Assembly (NCBI GenBank): GCA_902651635.1
Contig: CACRSC010000003.1
Span: 262,731-326,730, forward strand
DNA length: 64,000 bases
Source: Mastigamoeba balamuthi
Lineage: Eukaryota > Evosea > Mastigamoebida > Mastigamoebidae
Reading direction: 5' to 3'
The stretch's first letter is position 1; the number at the start of each line of letters is the position of its first letter. Under the pieces are notes generated by a model that saw only the letters and a program-made list of their open reading frames with translations, ran no database searches and was not told the DNA's origin. Positions 1 through 9,810 of this stretch are shown one piece after another. A program made the position numbers and the translations under genes.

Positions 1-335
1 GCTCTGGGGGAGGGGGAGGGGAGACTGTCAGGGGAAGGATGAGGGAGGGCCACAGGAGGGACCTTGGAGGACGAGGGCCTGCGGGCTGCGGGCTCGGGGC
101 CCACGCGGGAGCGTTTGGACGCCCCACACCCCATGGGCTATTTTTGCTCTCGGAGATGCGGCAATCTAGGAAGCCCGCCGGCGCCGGCAGAGAAGGGGGG
201 AGGGGGGCGCTGAGCGTTCGTCGAAATAACTCTAGCGTTATCGCGTTCATTCTGCTGGTGCTACTCCGAGCTCTCAGCCGCCCTGGCACTCGGCCTCCCT
301 GCTGGCCCGTTGGCCTTAATTTGAGGAACTGGGGG
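1..335. other. 3' flank of the first gene, no gene seen
   Basis: GC-rich sequence downstream of the minus-strand gene that ends at 336. Purine-rich runs of GGGGGAGG type occupy the first 50 bases. No convincing exon was found on either strand. Confidence 0.4.
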
Positions 336-1443
336 TCACTTGGCCGCGGCCTCTGTGTCCTCCTGCTGGGCCTGCAGCCCCTCGTCGTCGAGCCTCCTCT
401 TCTTGCGCTGGGGCTCCTCGGCCTCGGAGACCGCCTCGGGCGCCAGCCCCGACGACACGGCAGCGCACAGCGCCTCGAAGCCGGCCCCCCAGACGGCGGA
501 CTTGCTCTCGAGGGCGCTCGTGTCGACCGCTGCGTTCCTCGCAGCCTCGAGCAGCGTTATCATCGCGTCCACGACCCTCGCGTAGACGCTGTCCGCGAAG
601 TCCCGCACCTGCACGGCGACGTCCTCCTCCTCCTCGGGGTCCCTCCGCGCCAGCCCCGCGACGTCCGCTCGCTCTGCGGCAGCGCCAGCGGCTCTCTGAG
701 CCCCGGGGGGCCGCTGGGGAGGGCGCTGCTGTCCGCACCCTCGGAGAGCGCGTCTCCGATCTTGACGACCGCGCAGACGGAGGCGACGCTGACAGAGGGC
801 ACCTGGGCCTCGATCCACTCGGCGGCGCGGGCCACGGCGTGCTCGACGGGCGCCGTGCTGCCGTAGGCCTCGTCGTCGCGCCAGTGCGGGCACGTGCCCG
901 TGTGCCAGCGCTCGTCGCAGTCGGGGCACTCGTAGTCGTCGGGCTCCTCGAACGACGCCTTGTACTGCTCAAACGCCTCCCCGATGCGCGACACCACCTG
1001 CGCCACGTCGTCCTCCAGCCCCACGTCCCACCACTCGGCCACGATCTGGGCGGGCGGTGGCGGCGTGCGGAAGAGCGAGCGTTGAGGAGGGGGAGTGGGG
1101 GAGAAGCAGTGAGGAGCCCCCAGCGTGTTTCGCGGCGGTTTTTTTGGACTGCTGCTGTGGAGGCGGGAGGACACCTGGTCCGAGACAGAGCCCAGCGAGC
1201 CCTGGATCGAGGCGATGTCGGCCCTGACAGAGCTCAGCTGGCTCTCCAGGGTCGCCTGGCGCTGTCCTCGGGCCCGAGGAGCGAGGGCGTCGGGGGGAGA
1301 GAGGAAAACAAACAGTCAGGAGAGCGAGAATGCCAGGTGGGGGGGCTGCTGGAGGGCCCGAGGGGCCCTGGCACCTCTCGGAGGTTCTGGAGGGCCTGGA
1401 GGAGGCGCTTGGCACGGCGGGGAGCGGAGTCGCCGGAGGACAT
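336..1443 (-). CDS. coiled-coil protein with CxxC cluster and nuclear-type basic tail, function unknown
   Basis: Four exons join in frame: 1375-1443, 1175-1261, 739-1045 and 336-673, giving 266 residues. Introns are about 65-130 nt with GT-AG borders. The N-terminal 50 residues are a predicted coiled coil starting MSSGDSAPRRAK. The middle carries a possible zinc-binding patch, CPDCDERWHTGTCPHW. The C-terminus has an acidic run (PEEEED) and a basic motif QRKKRRL that looks like a nuclear localisation signal. I do not recognise the family. The start was chosen as the first ATG of an exon that splices in frame. The Rac gene begins about 400 bp away in the opposite direction, so the space between is probably a shared promoter. 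Confidence 0.6.
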
Positions 1444-1847
1444 CTTTCAAGCAGCGAGCAAACGTCGAGCACAGACGACGTAATTGTGTGACCTCGAAAT
1501 ATCTGTCCAAACGGCTTCCCCGATCGAGGGTCGGCGGCCGCGATCGGGGGCCGACAGCCGGGCGACTCTTGAGCGGTCGTCGCGACTCTTCGGAACTGAC
1601 CTGGTTTCAAATTCTGACCCGTCAGGAGTTATTCTCGGATCTCGACCTCGGGAAAACTGGCGCTGCGGGCACCGGCTGCGTGCACGTTGCCGCCACGTTG
1701 TGCGGTGTTCTGCACTCTGCGGGGAGTGTGCGGTTGCGCGATTTCCGGCTCGGTTCGGTTGGATCCGGAGAGTGAATCATGTGACTTTTTGCTATTCGCG
1801 GAAGGCCTGCCCCAGGGACCATACCATTAGTATAAGAACACCCAATC
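1444..1847. promoter_or_regulatory. divergent promoter region between the coiled-coil gene and the Rac-like gene
   Basis: No ORF of note. It contains CGAAATATCTG at about 1495-1505, close to the minus gene start, one of the GATAT-type motifs that recur before genes in this window, and GTATAAG at about 1830 just before the Rac ATG, a possible TATA-like element. Function is inferred only from position. Confidence 0.35.
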
Positions 1848-2480
1848 ATGACCATGGTTACTGCGCCGACCCGTGTCACGATGCAGAGCATCAAGTGCGT
1901 CGCGGTGGGGGACGCCGGCGTCGGCAAGACCTGCGTCCTGACAAGTTTCGCCTCCAACGGGTTCCCTCAAGTGTACACTCCCACGGTCTTCGACAACTAT
2001 TCTGCGAACCTCATCGTCGACGGGTGCACCGTCTCGCTGTCTCTCTGCGACAACGCGGGGCACGGCGACTACGACACGCTGCGGCCGCTGTCCTACCCGC
2101 AGACCGACGTCTTCCTCGTCTGCTTCAGCGTCGACAGCCCGCGCTCGCTGTCAAGTGTTTCCACCAAGTGGGCGACCGAAATAGCGTGCTACAGCCCGGG
2201 CACCCCCATCGTCCTCGCGGGGCTCAAGGCCGACCTGCGGACCAGCAAGCTCGAGGCCCGGAAGGAGCTGGTTCCGGCCTCCGACGGGATCGCCAAGGCC
2301 AGGGAAATCGGGGCGGCGAAATATGCGGAGGCGAGCGCGATCACGGCGCAGGGGCTCAGGGAGCTCTTCAACGAGGTCGTGAGGGCCGCGATGGCGAGGA
2401 AGGCCCCGTGCCACAGGCCCCAGGCGTGCACAAGCCCCATGAAGTCCCCCAAGCGCAACCAGCAGTGCTCCTTGATGTGA
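1848..2480 (+). CDS. Rac-like Rho-family small GTPase with altered G12 and Q61 positions
   Basis: Intronless, 210 residues from the first ATG. The in-frame ATG at 1881 gives MQSIKCVAVGD, which lines up residue for residue with Rac1 and may be the real start. In that numbering the P-loop is GDAGVGKT (G12 is Ala, A13 is Gly), switch I is TVFDNYSA as in Rac, and switch II reads DNAGHGDYD (T58N, Q61H). RPLSYPQTDVFLVCFS is conserved Rac sequence, the guanine motif is LKAD, and SAIT replaces SALT. The protein ends CSLM, a prenylation CAAX box after a basic stretch, so membrane attachment is expected. Known biology: changes at 12 and 61 impair GTP hydrolysis in Ras and Rho proteins, so this copy may stay GTP-bound like Rnd-type GTPases. 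That is inference. Confidence 0.93.
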   Translation: MTMVTAPTRVTMQSIKCVAVGDAGVGKTCVLTSFASNGFPQVYTPTVFDNYSANLIVDGCTVSLSLCDNAGHGDYDTLRPLSYPQTDVFLVCFSVDSPRSLSSVSTKWATEIACYSPGTPIVLAGLKADLRTSKLEARKELVPASDGIAKAREIGAAKYAEASAITAQGLRELFNEVVRAAMARKAPCHRPQACTSPMKSPKRNQQCSLM

Positions 2481-2741
2481 AAAAAACAACACCTGTTTTC
2501 CTCCCTTTGTTTGGAAGTTGCCGATATCTGTGTGACGGCACCCGCACGCGCCTGCTGCCTCCACCTCTGCGCTGCCATGTGTGTGGGTATTGTGGAGATG
2601 CTGCTCCCGCGAGGATATCGTTGCAGAGCAGCCCTGGAAACTCGGTAGTTTCTTGGGGAAGGGAGTCAGTATCTGGAGGTGTCGTTATGGTAATGAATGT
2701 CGAAAGCGGTTCCTCGGCGGCGACGGTTGTCTGGCGCTGCG

Positions 2742-3697
2742 TCAATCCCAGTGGAACCCCATCATCATTGTGGTTCCAGGCGACATGCTGAGCAGCATGT
2801 CGCATTTTGCACACACTTGCAGTTTGATGTGTCTCCTGATCCTTCGGAACGTGGCCCTGTGGTCGACAACGGCAGGGATGAGGAATGCGAGCAGAAGATT
2901 TATGTCGGCCGTTTGACCTTCAATAGAGCACCCCAGCAATGTGCTGCCTGTCGCCATGAGCTCCTTGCCTGTACAAGTGGTCTCTATGTTTGAGATCGAG
3001 AGAAATGACGCTAGGCGATCAATGTGAGTAACTTGCTGATCGAAGGAAGCTGATCGGTTGAGATTGACATAACTAGAATAGTTCTGCTTAAGCTCCCATT
3101 GATTGTACGGTGCACCAGATGTGAATTGGAAATTGATGTTCTGCGCCAGCAAATAGCGTCGAGAAGCACCCAGTGAAAGAGAATTGTTGAGATGCCTCTC
3201 GAACCTCTGGCACAATGTTCCCCGCAGCCCCACTGAAGAGCGCCCCTGTTAGTAGAACAGGGGTGCTTTACACTGGGCTCACTTTCAAGCCCGGTGATGT
3301 TGACCGGGAGATAACTGTTGCTGTCGTACGCCGGCTGGGTCGACATGCATAATGCACACACGGGGGCCGAGAACGCAAGGTGGCGACCTCCACACCAATC
3401 AATTGCCTCCAGATAAAATGGCAGCGGGTTCTTGAAATAAGAACCACTCTGCACCAGTTCGTTCACCGTGTCGGGCCCTATGACCTCGCGACAGCAGCTG
3501 AGAACGCACTCGCGCACCTGGCGGCTGGTTATCTGCAGTGCGGCGACGGTATCGACATAGGAGAGGAGCTCTGTGCAGCGCCCAGTCTTGCGGAACGACA
3601 GAATAGCGGACTGGTGGAGGGCCCGCAGGACAGGTGCCACTACGAGCGGGGATTCCAGCCACGCGGCACACGACTGCGCTAGTGGCGCCTGGAACAT
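2742..3697 (-). CDS. hypothetical two-exon protein, family not recognised
   Basis: Exons 3283-3697 and 2742-3232 join in frame across a 50-nt intron with donor GTGAGC, a textbook TTCTACTAAC branch site and acceptor TTCAG, giving 301 residues. The strong intron signals and frame agreement are the main support. The product is moderately rich in Cys and Ser, with a hydrophobic patch near INLLLAFLIPAVV, no signal peptide and no motif I can name. Base composition is less GC-rich than neighbouring genes, which might mean a recently acquired or fast-evolving gene. It is convergent with the Rac gene. Confidence 0.5.
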
Positions 3698-4212
3698 TGG
3701 CGTTCTCTGTAAAGTAATGCCTCGTACGTGATTTGATATCTATCAATTGACGCCTCACTGAAGGGGACGGAAATCGAATCGTGCGCGCACGCAAACACTG
3801 CGAGTGGGTGGGTGGATGCAGTCAGAACGAGGCCCCGCCGAGTGTGCAGACACCCGAGGAACGAGATTCTCGCCGAAGATCAATCTCGTCGGAAAATATC
3901 CAATGATTGATGGCGTCACGTGATGACGGCATCGTCCTGCGCGCCCTCGGTTTTTTTCCCCCCTCGTCTCCTTTTAAACTCGGGGTTTTCGCAACCGTTC
4001 TTTTTGTTTTGTCTCAACGCAAGCTCAGCCGTCGTTCATACGACCCCGAGCCCACAACGCACTTAGAGAGAGAGGGTGTTTGCATGGATGCTACTCTTGC
4101 TCCGGACTTCTCTGACGGGCACTTTCTTGCAGAGTCTGAGCAAACATCCTCTCAATCTCTCGTGCTCCCACCCCCTCCTCCCCCCGTGCTCTCGCGCGCG
4201 TTCCCTCTCCGT

Positions 4213-4238
4213 GTCTGTCTGTCTGTCTGTCTGTCTGT
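4213..4238. repeat. TCTG tetranucleotide microsatellite
   Basis: Six or so tandem GTCT units inside a pyrimidine-rich stretch of the intergenic region. Confidence 0.85.
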
Positions 4239-4534
4239 GTGGGCCCCCTGGCGGGGGGCGTGCGGTGTGAGGCGTGGATGGAGGTGGCAACCTGATGATA
4301 ACAACCACGAGGTTCGCTAAACAAAACCCGATTGGGCGGCCTGACAACCGATCTCCATGTGGGTACTACCTTTGGCTGTCTGATGTTGCTACCACTCCGC
4401 GCCTCTCCCCTCGCCCCCTCTGCGCTGTTTCTTCCTCAGTCGAACTGCTTTATTAAATATGTTGGCCGGGCGACGGTCATGCGCCGCCTGCCCGGGCCGG
4501 TGTTTGTGGGTTGGTGGGCGGTGCTGTGGTTGAG

Positions 4535-4560
4535 TTGGGCTGGGCTGGGCTGGGCTGGGT
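4535..4560. repeat. GGGCT pentanucleotide repeat
   Basis: Five tandem TGGGC units in non-coding sequence. Confidence 0.8.
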
Positions 4561-5053
4561 GGGGAATGAGAATGTGGAGGTAGTCCTGAGGCCGCACACA
4601 CGGAACGCCACACCCACCGCAACAAAGAAACAACGGTCATCCTTCCACCACAAACAAATCCGTCATCTCCTTTGCGTGAGCTTCTCTGTCGGCGCTACTA
4701 CCCGCGCCCTCCCTGCCTGGCAACTCAGCCCTAACGCCAATCCCGTGGAGGAAACTCACGCGTTCCCCATCGGGTGTATGCCGGCGGCCGGGAGGCCAGT
4801 TGGAAGGCAGGTAGCGCCGTCTCAGTCTCAGGGGCACTGAAGCAGTGGAATGAATCTACGCGGCTGCACGGCGGCCAGAATGATCGCAACCACGCGATAG
4901 CCGCCCAGGGCCGCCGGGCCCGTGCTGGTGGCCCTCGTCGTCCGCGTGTTGCCCTGTGCCAGCGCCCTGCATTACGTCGTCTTCCCTTGTCCCGAGGGCG
5001 GGGGAGGACGGCACGTCCCTCGCGTCTCTCGACCGCCCAGCCGGCCGTCATAA

Positions 5054-5062
5054 GAGATATAT
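5054..5062 (+). promoter_or_regulatory. putative TATA element before the TM2D gene
   Basis: ATATATAAA lies about 45-50 nt before the ATG at 5107. Short 5' leaders would be in keeping with this compact genome. Assigned by sequence likeness and spacing only. Confidence 0.4.
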
Positions 5063-5106
5063 AAAATCTTTGGATTCCCGCGCGGGATCTGTTTGTGATT
5101 TGCTTT

Positions 5107-5825
5107 ATGGCAATGCGCGTGCCGCTGCTGTGCTGCGTGGCCCTCGCCATCGCTGCCCTGGCGGCGCCAGCGGCAGCCACCGCGGTCCGCGCGCCCAGCC
5201 TCTCCTGCCACCCGCGCAACATCAGCAGCGACCCCAACACGCCGACGCAGCCCTGCTCGACGCTGTCCGCGCAAGAGCGGTTCTCCCAGCGCGTCTCCTG
5301 ACGCTTCGGCTACCACAGGCCCCGGAAATTCTTGGAGTGCGCGACGCCGCGGTACAACGCGACGTCCGGCGTGGGCTGCAGGAGCCACGGGCCCAAGGCC
5401 AAGGGCAACGCCACGTGCAGGGCGCTGCCGGGCGTCGTGTGCTCGGGGCCGCGCGTGTTTGTCCGCCAGAACTACCCCTGCATCGTGTAAATATCTCGCA
5501 CCTCCCCGGGGGAAAATATCCTCCTGATCCGGGGCCGTGCAGGATGAAGCGGCACAAGTACACTACTGCCATCATTCTGTCGATGCTGCTGGGGTGGGTT
5601 GGCGCGGACAGGTTCTACCTAGGGCACATCGGCATCGGCGTCCTGAAGATGCTAACTCTGGGAGGAGTCGGTGCGCATCCTTTTCCCGATAGGAGATCCG
5701 GGGCGAGAAACGCCAGATTGACGCAACTTGCTTGTGCAGGCGTGTGGTGGCTCATCGACCTTCTCCTGTTGACACTGGGCACACTGGGCCCAGCAGACGG
5801 GGTCTCATGGAATCCATTTTGGTGA
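5107..5825 (+). CDS. TM2-domain protein of the TM2D1/2/3 type
   Basis: Four exons: 5107-5264, 5319-5486, 5543-5670 and 5740-5825; 179 residues. A signal peptide (MAMRVPLLCCVALAIAAL) leads into a Cys-rich luminal part with LECATPRYNAT, CRALPGVVCSG and QNYPC, the pattern of TM2D proteins. Two membrane segments follow, with LLGWVGADRFYLG carrying the conserved DRF motif between them, then a tail rich in W and P. In animals the three TM2D proteins act in Notch signalling and membrane trafficking; a protist role is unknown. The first intron is 54 nt; reading through it meets a TGA, so this gene looks broken unless spliced. The second intron donor is GTAAAT, inside ATCGTGTAAAT. Confidence 0.85.
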
Positions 5826-6372
5826 GGGTTGAGTGCTCTCAAATTATGAAGTACTGATATTTTTTGTTAAATCAACTGAGTGCAATATCGTTGCACCTGA
5901 GGTTGTATGTTGCTCAAGCTGATCCACCTTTAAAGTTGCATCAAGGTCATCAGCAAGACCACCGTATGAAGTGTTCACTTGACATTCTGGCACTGTGGCA
6001 TCAACTGCAGTGTTACAGTAGTACCTCTTCTCTGCCTCTGCCCAACTTTTGCTCTATCACAGGCCCACGAATATATGAAAAACCTCGTTTCATGGTATCA
6101 GTGGCAGCAGAACCCAACAATGATAGCATTATGCTTCTGAGAGCAACAGGCTTATTGGACAAAACTGGAAAGACATGTGCAATGTTGCCATGTCCACTGT
6201 AGAGAAGTGCCTCAGTAAAATCAGATAGAAAAAAGGAATACATAAGTGGGATTCGAACCCCAAACTTCACGGTTTGAAAATTCTATGTTTACCCATCTAG
6301 TCTTAATTTTACCTCTATTTGAACAGTGTGTTCCAAATAAATGAAAAATTAGGAAACAAACATGATATGCTA
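5826..6372. other. AT-rich intergenic sequence
   Basis: Sharp drop in GC after the TM2D stop. No gene was seen. A tRNA-like box B sequence on the minus strand is listed separately. Confidence 0.4.
6235..6302 (-). other. tRNA-like fragment or tRNA-derived repeat with an intact B box
   Basis: On the minus strand the sequence GGGGTTCGAATCCCAC contains a consensus pol III box B (GGTTCGAATCC). Upstream GACTAGATGGGTAAACATAG is a loose box A. The anticodon arm and acceptor stem do not pair well, so this is more likely a decayed tRNA or a SINE head than a working tRNA. Confidence 0.3.
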
Positions 6373-6726
6373 CTACTGGCCTTTATCACTGTTACTCTTG
6401 ATGTCCTGCTTCATCTCTTTACACCCAGCGTGCTGGAAATCAAGGCACCTGTCTACTTCCGGGCAAGAAAAAAAGGGGCAGGACTTCGGACCAGGACGGC
6501 GAATGGCAGGAACGACAGCAGGTTTGGGCTCACAAGGGCTGTGGGGAGGCCCACCAACAAGCTGGAGCGGTTCTGTGCCAAAAATAGGCATGAGTTGAAA
6601 TGCGGTGGAAAATGGCCACAAAGCACGGAGGGTGCCGCCAACAGGGAACTGGAGAGCGGAACGAATGGTGTTATGAGATTCAGCAGGAGGAGTGGAATAC
6701 AACGGGGTATCTGTGAGGTGTGAGAG

Positions 6727-8405
6727 TCAGCGCGGGGAGATGTCGATCACAGATGCATCGTCCTCTGGATCGACAACACCCACAGCCCGCCCGAGAGGAA
6801 GATCGCTGGCAGCTGGAGCACTGTTGCCAGCGATGGCGAGGTTAATGCAATGTTCAGCACACCGCACGCCGAACCGCAAACGTGCAACTGGCCAGATGGG
6901 TTCTGGTGAGGCGAAGTCAATGTGGTAGAGGAGGAAGCGGTTGAGGCAGAAGTCCGTTCCGCAGTCGTGTGACGATGGAGCGCCACCACGGGTGGTAGCC
7001 ATGGCCCAACTGGATAACGTCAGGTTAGTGAGCGGACTGAAGCAGGTGTGGGCACGCACAACTTCTTGAAGAGGCAGTTGTTGGTCTCGAGGTTTGCCGA
7101 ACTGAAGGCCACGAGCCCATGTGAGCGCAGACCAGAGAGCTGTGCGGCGAGGACGTCTGGTAGGTGGAACACGAAGAAGTGGTTGTAGTCGGAAGCATTG
7201 ACATTACTGCCACAGATGAGGCTGGCAAACGTCCGACCGATCCTCAGGCAGTTGGCCTGAGCCCACTGCACACGGCCACGGAGCTGGCCGTTGTCACACT
7301 GCGGAATCCTCCAGAGGTAGAGGGTTCGAAACACCTCCCAGACCTCGTACACATTGCAGCACACGTCATTAAGGATGCGCCGCAGGGGCGCGCAAGCCTT
7401 GAGATCGACGTGCTTCTGAACTGCAGCTATCATGCTCTCGAACGTGATGAACAGCAGCGCTGAAGAGCGCCCATCGACGCTGAACGACTGGTTCTGAGGG
7501 ACAGAGCTCCAGTCGAACCGCATCTTGTGTGCCTGTGGCCAAGCGTATATGATGTCCTCAGCAACAGAGGCACTCTTGGGATCGAGGTGCTCGCTAATAA
7601 GGCCAATGAGTTGTTGTGGAACGAATTTGGCCAGCTTTCGGCCGAAGCTCTCGAGCATGTGCAGAAGACACGGCAACATGTCGAGCCACGACGGATACAG
7701 TAGTCGCGGGCATGCAAAGTGACCCTTGGCAGGGTCCGGGTTGTGGTAGTCTCGAAATGGTGCTGGGTCATCGCAGTCGCGGGTTGCCTCGCACACCCAG
7801 CACACCCACTGCGACCGAGCAGACTCGAGACCGAGGATCAGTCGCATCGCCTCGTCATCACACGTCAGTTGCATGTGGATTGGCACAACGAACTGCACAC
7901 CCCCGTGCACCACAGTGATGCGACCGGAGTCGATGATGGCCTGAGTGTCATCGAAAAGTGGTTGTAGGACAGCAAGGGTACCGTAGTGCGCTTTCCCAGG
8001 ACCGAGACGTACAAACGCCAGAAGGGGACACAGTTCCAAGTTCGAACGGAGGCATGTCCAAATCGAACGATCAAACTGAGTGCGACAGTTCAGTGGTCGC
8101 GGTGTGCCACAACTGCGCAAGAGGCAGTGGGAGTAGACTCGCACAGGCATGTGGGCAACGTGCGTGAACAGCACGTCTGCCAACACCTCATGAGAGGTGC
8201 CTGCCGGTAGCCCAAGGGCGAACGTGACGACGTCCCACAGAAGTGCATCGGCCCGCACTGCCCGCCGCCGTGCAGCACCCCGTGCAAGTAGTCGTTGAAG
8301 CAAACGACGAAGAGTGTTCTTGTCGGGCAACTCTGGAGGGGCCTCGGCGTCGAACCACCTGTCGAACGAGCGCAGGAGCACTTGGCGATCGCGTGCATCT
8401 GCCAT
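6727..8405 (-). CDS. uncharacterised repeat-type or transposase-like protein
   Basis: Exons 7060-8405 and 6727-7009 join in frame across a 50-nt intron (donor GTGCGTG, branch-like CTCACTAACCTGAC, acceptor TCCAG); 542 residues from MADARDRQ. Features include a CxxC pair (WVCWVCEATRDC), a Leu-rich middle (LPCLLHMLESFGRK), and a C-terminal part with ETNNCLFKKFWAMATTRGG, a pattern I associate with multicopy plant-, sponge- and protist-type element proteins, but I cannot name the family. A further intron (donor about 6786 or 6757, acceptor at 6697) could extend the protein into a Pro-rich tail ending at 6373. It lies in an AT-rich, transposon-bearing island and faces a divergent ORF 50 bp away, which suggests a mobile element. 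No target duplication or terminal repeat was found. Confidence 0.5.
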
Positions 8406-8455
8406 TGCGCAGGTGACAAGAATAGACCACCTGAAACGCTGCAAATCCACAGAGA

Positions 8456-9016
8456 ATGGTGGTGAACTATCTTGCAAGAGCAGTGGCACGCCGCTATCGC
8501 CGGGCACTACGACGAGTCCGGGAGCAGCTGTGTCGCACGCGTCGCCTTAGGCGACTTGCGCTACAGCGTTGTGCTGCCCAAAGGGATGAAGAGGATATTG
8601 CTCTCCACACAGGGCTGCGGCGCGCGATTGGCCGCACGTTAAAGGATGTGTGGCCAGCGCGGCCGACGGAGATCGTTGTGTCGTGTAGCCATTCAGCGTA
8701 CTTGCGCCTCACCTCTGGCTGGCGGTGCTATCGGCCGCAGCGCCGCAAGGCTCACTACAAGCTCTACCGCACGCCACCCACAGGCGCACAACACCCCATC
8801 TTCGCCGAGATGCTGTTCGATCACTCCAAGGTCCGCAATCGACGCCACAACACATCTCACCCGCCCTCGCAGTTGTGCTACCGCACAACGACTGCCAAGA
8901 GTCGCCAGCCGTTCTTTGTGTGTGCTGTACCTTCGAGTTTTCGCGCGTTGTGGTCACCGCGGAACAGCTGCGTATGCGTGACATTCACCCACAATGCCTA
9001 CCCCGCGGTCACCGNC
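8456..9016 (+). CDS. divergent Arg-rich ORF, possibly second gene of the same element, incomplete
   Basis: An open frame starts 50 bp from the minus-strand gene and runs into a single N at 9015. The first GTG/ATG choices are unclear. It encodes a very Arg-rich N-terminus (LARAVARRYRRALRRVRE) and later HYKLYRTP and HPIFAEMLFDHSK. Another frame from about 8870 also looks coding (CVCCTFEFSRVVVTAEQ), so an intron or frameshift is likely. The GC-rich block ends abruptly at the N and AT-rich DNA follows, so the assembly may be joined wrongly there. Confidence 0.3.
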
Positions 9017-9810
9017 CTGGTCAGTGCTTTGAATCTAAATATGAAAAATGGAATTAATTTTTGGAAATTGGATAGAATTATAAATGCTGATCCATTATTA
9101 ATTTTTTTTAAAATTTTGATATTTCTCACAGATAATAGCTCAGAACTAAAAATGGTCCTCTTATAACAGCTCATTAGGGTATTATGAGTTGTTCAGGTTC
9201 ATGTGAAGGGCCTGCATATAGCTGTTACTACAGCTGCAAAGTATGTTGAAGTGAATACAAAAATAGCAAGACATTAGTGAGATACTGATTCCTGTAACTG
9301 GCCAGGCCCACATGGAGGAAGAAGAGTACTGACACAGAGTTAGAACAAAAAGTAACTTTATAAGATACAGAAATCTGTTTTGCATGAATCACATCAAATA
9401 TCAGGTATTACTCTTGACAGTTCAGCTCAGAACAAAAGAAGTAGACCTAGAATATGTACAGTCAAGTTTGAAATCACTACTCACTATAGAGCATGGGAAA
9501 GGACAATTGCAGTTTGTTAAGAAGTCCCAGATAAGGAATTGGAATAGGGTTCTTTAAATAGAAAAGGCAACATTTTGTATTGGTAGATGAATACGAAAGG
9601 TCTGACATTGCAAAGAAGCCTGGTTTGTGCAAAGGTCTTTGAAATTTTCTGGCAAGTTTGTGTGGGAGACTGGTTTTCTACAACAAATTTGGGCACTAAC
9701 AAAATTTCACAGAAAAACTCACTGAAGTTGGAATGTGCCATATTTGAATACACTACGACTCTCTTTGTCCAGAATGATCTTTTGGAAAGAGATTCAGATG
9801 TTTGTCTTTG
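9017..9810. other. AT-rich non-coding island
   Basis: Low-GC sequence between the ambiguous base at 9015 and the pogo element. No gene seen. Confidence 0.4.

Larger units (their letters stand above)
3698..5106. other. 1.4 kb without a supported gene; simple repeats and TM2D promoter
   Basis: Several short open frames exist on both strands but none has family similarity or a convincing splice pattern. Present are GGAAAATATCC at about 3892-3902, a TCTG microsatellite at 4213-4238, a GGGCT repeat at 4535-4560, and AGATATATAAAATC at about 5055-5068, which places a TATA-like element about 50 bp before the TM2D ATG. Confidence 0.4.

Noticed and set aside
5265-5318. In-frame TGA in the TM2D gene as a sign of pseudogenisation or stop readthrough
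   Set aside because: It lies in a 54-nt intron with GT and ACAG borders that splices in frame to the conserved Cys-rich part.
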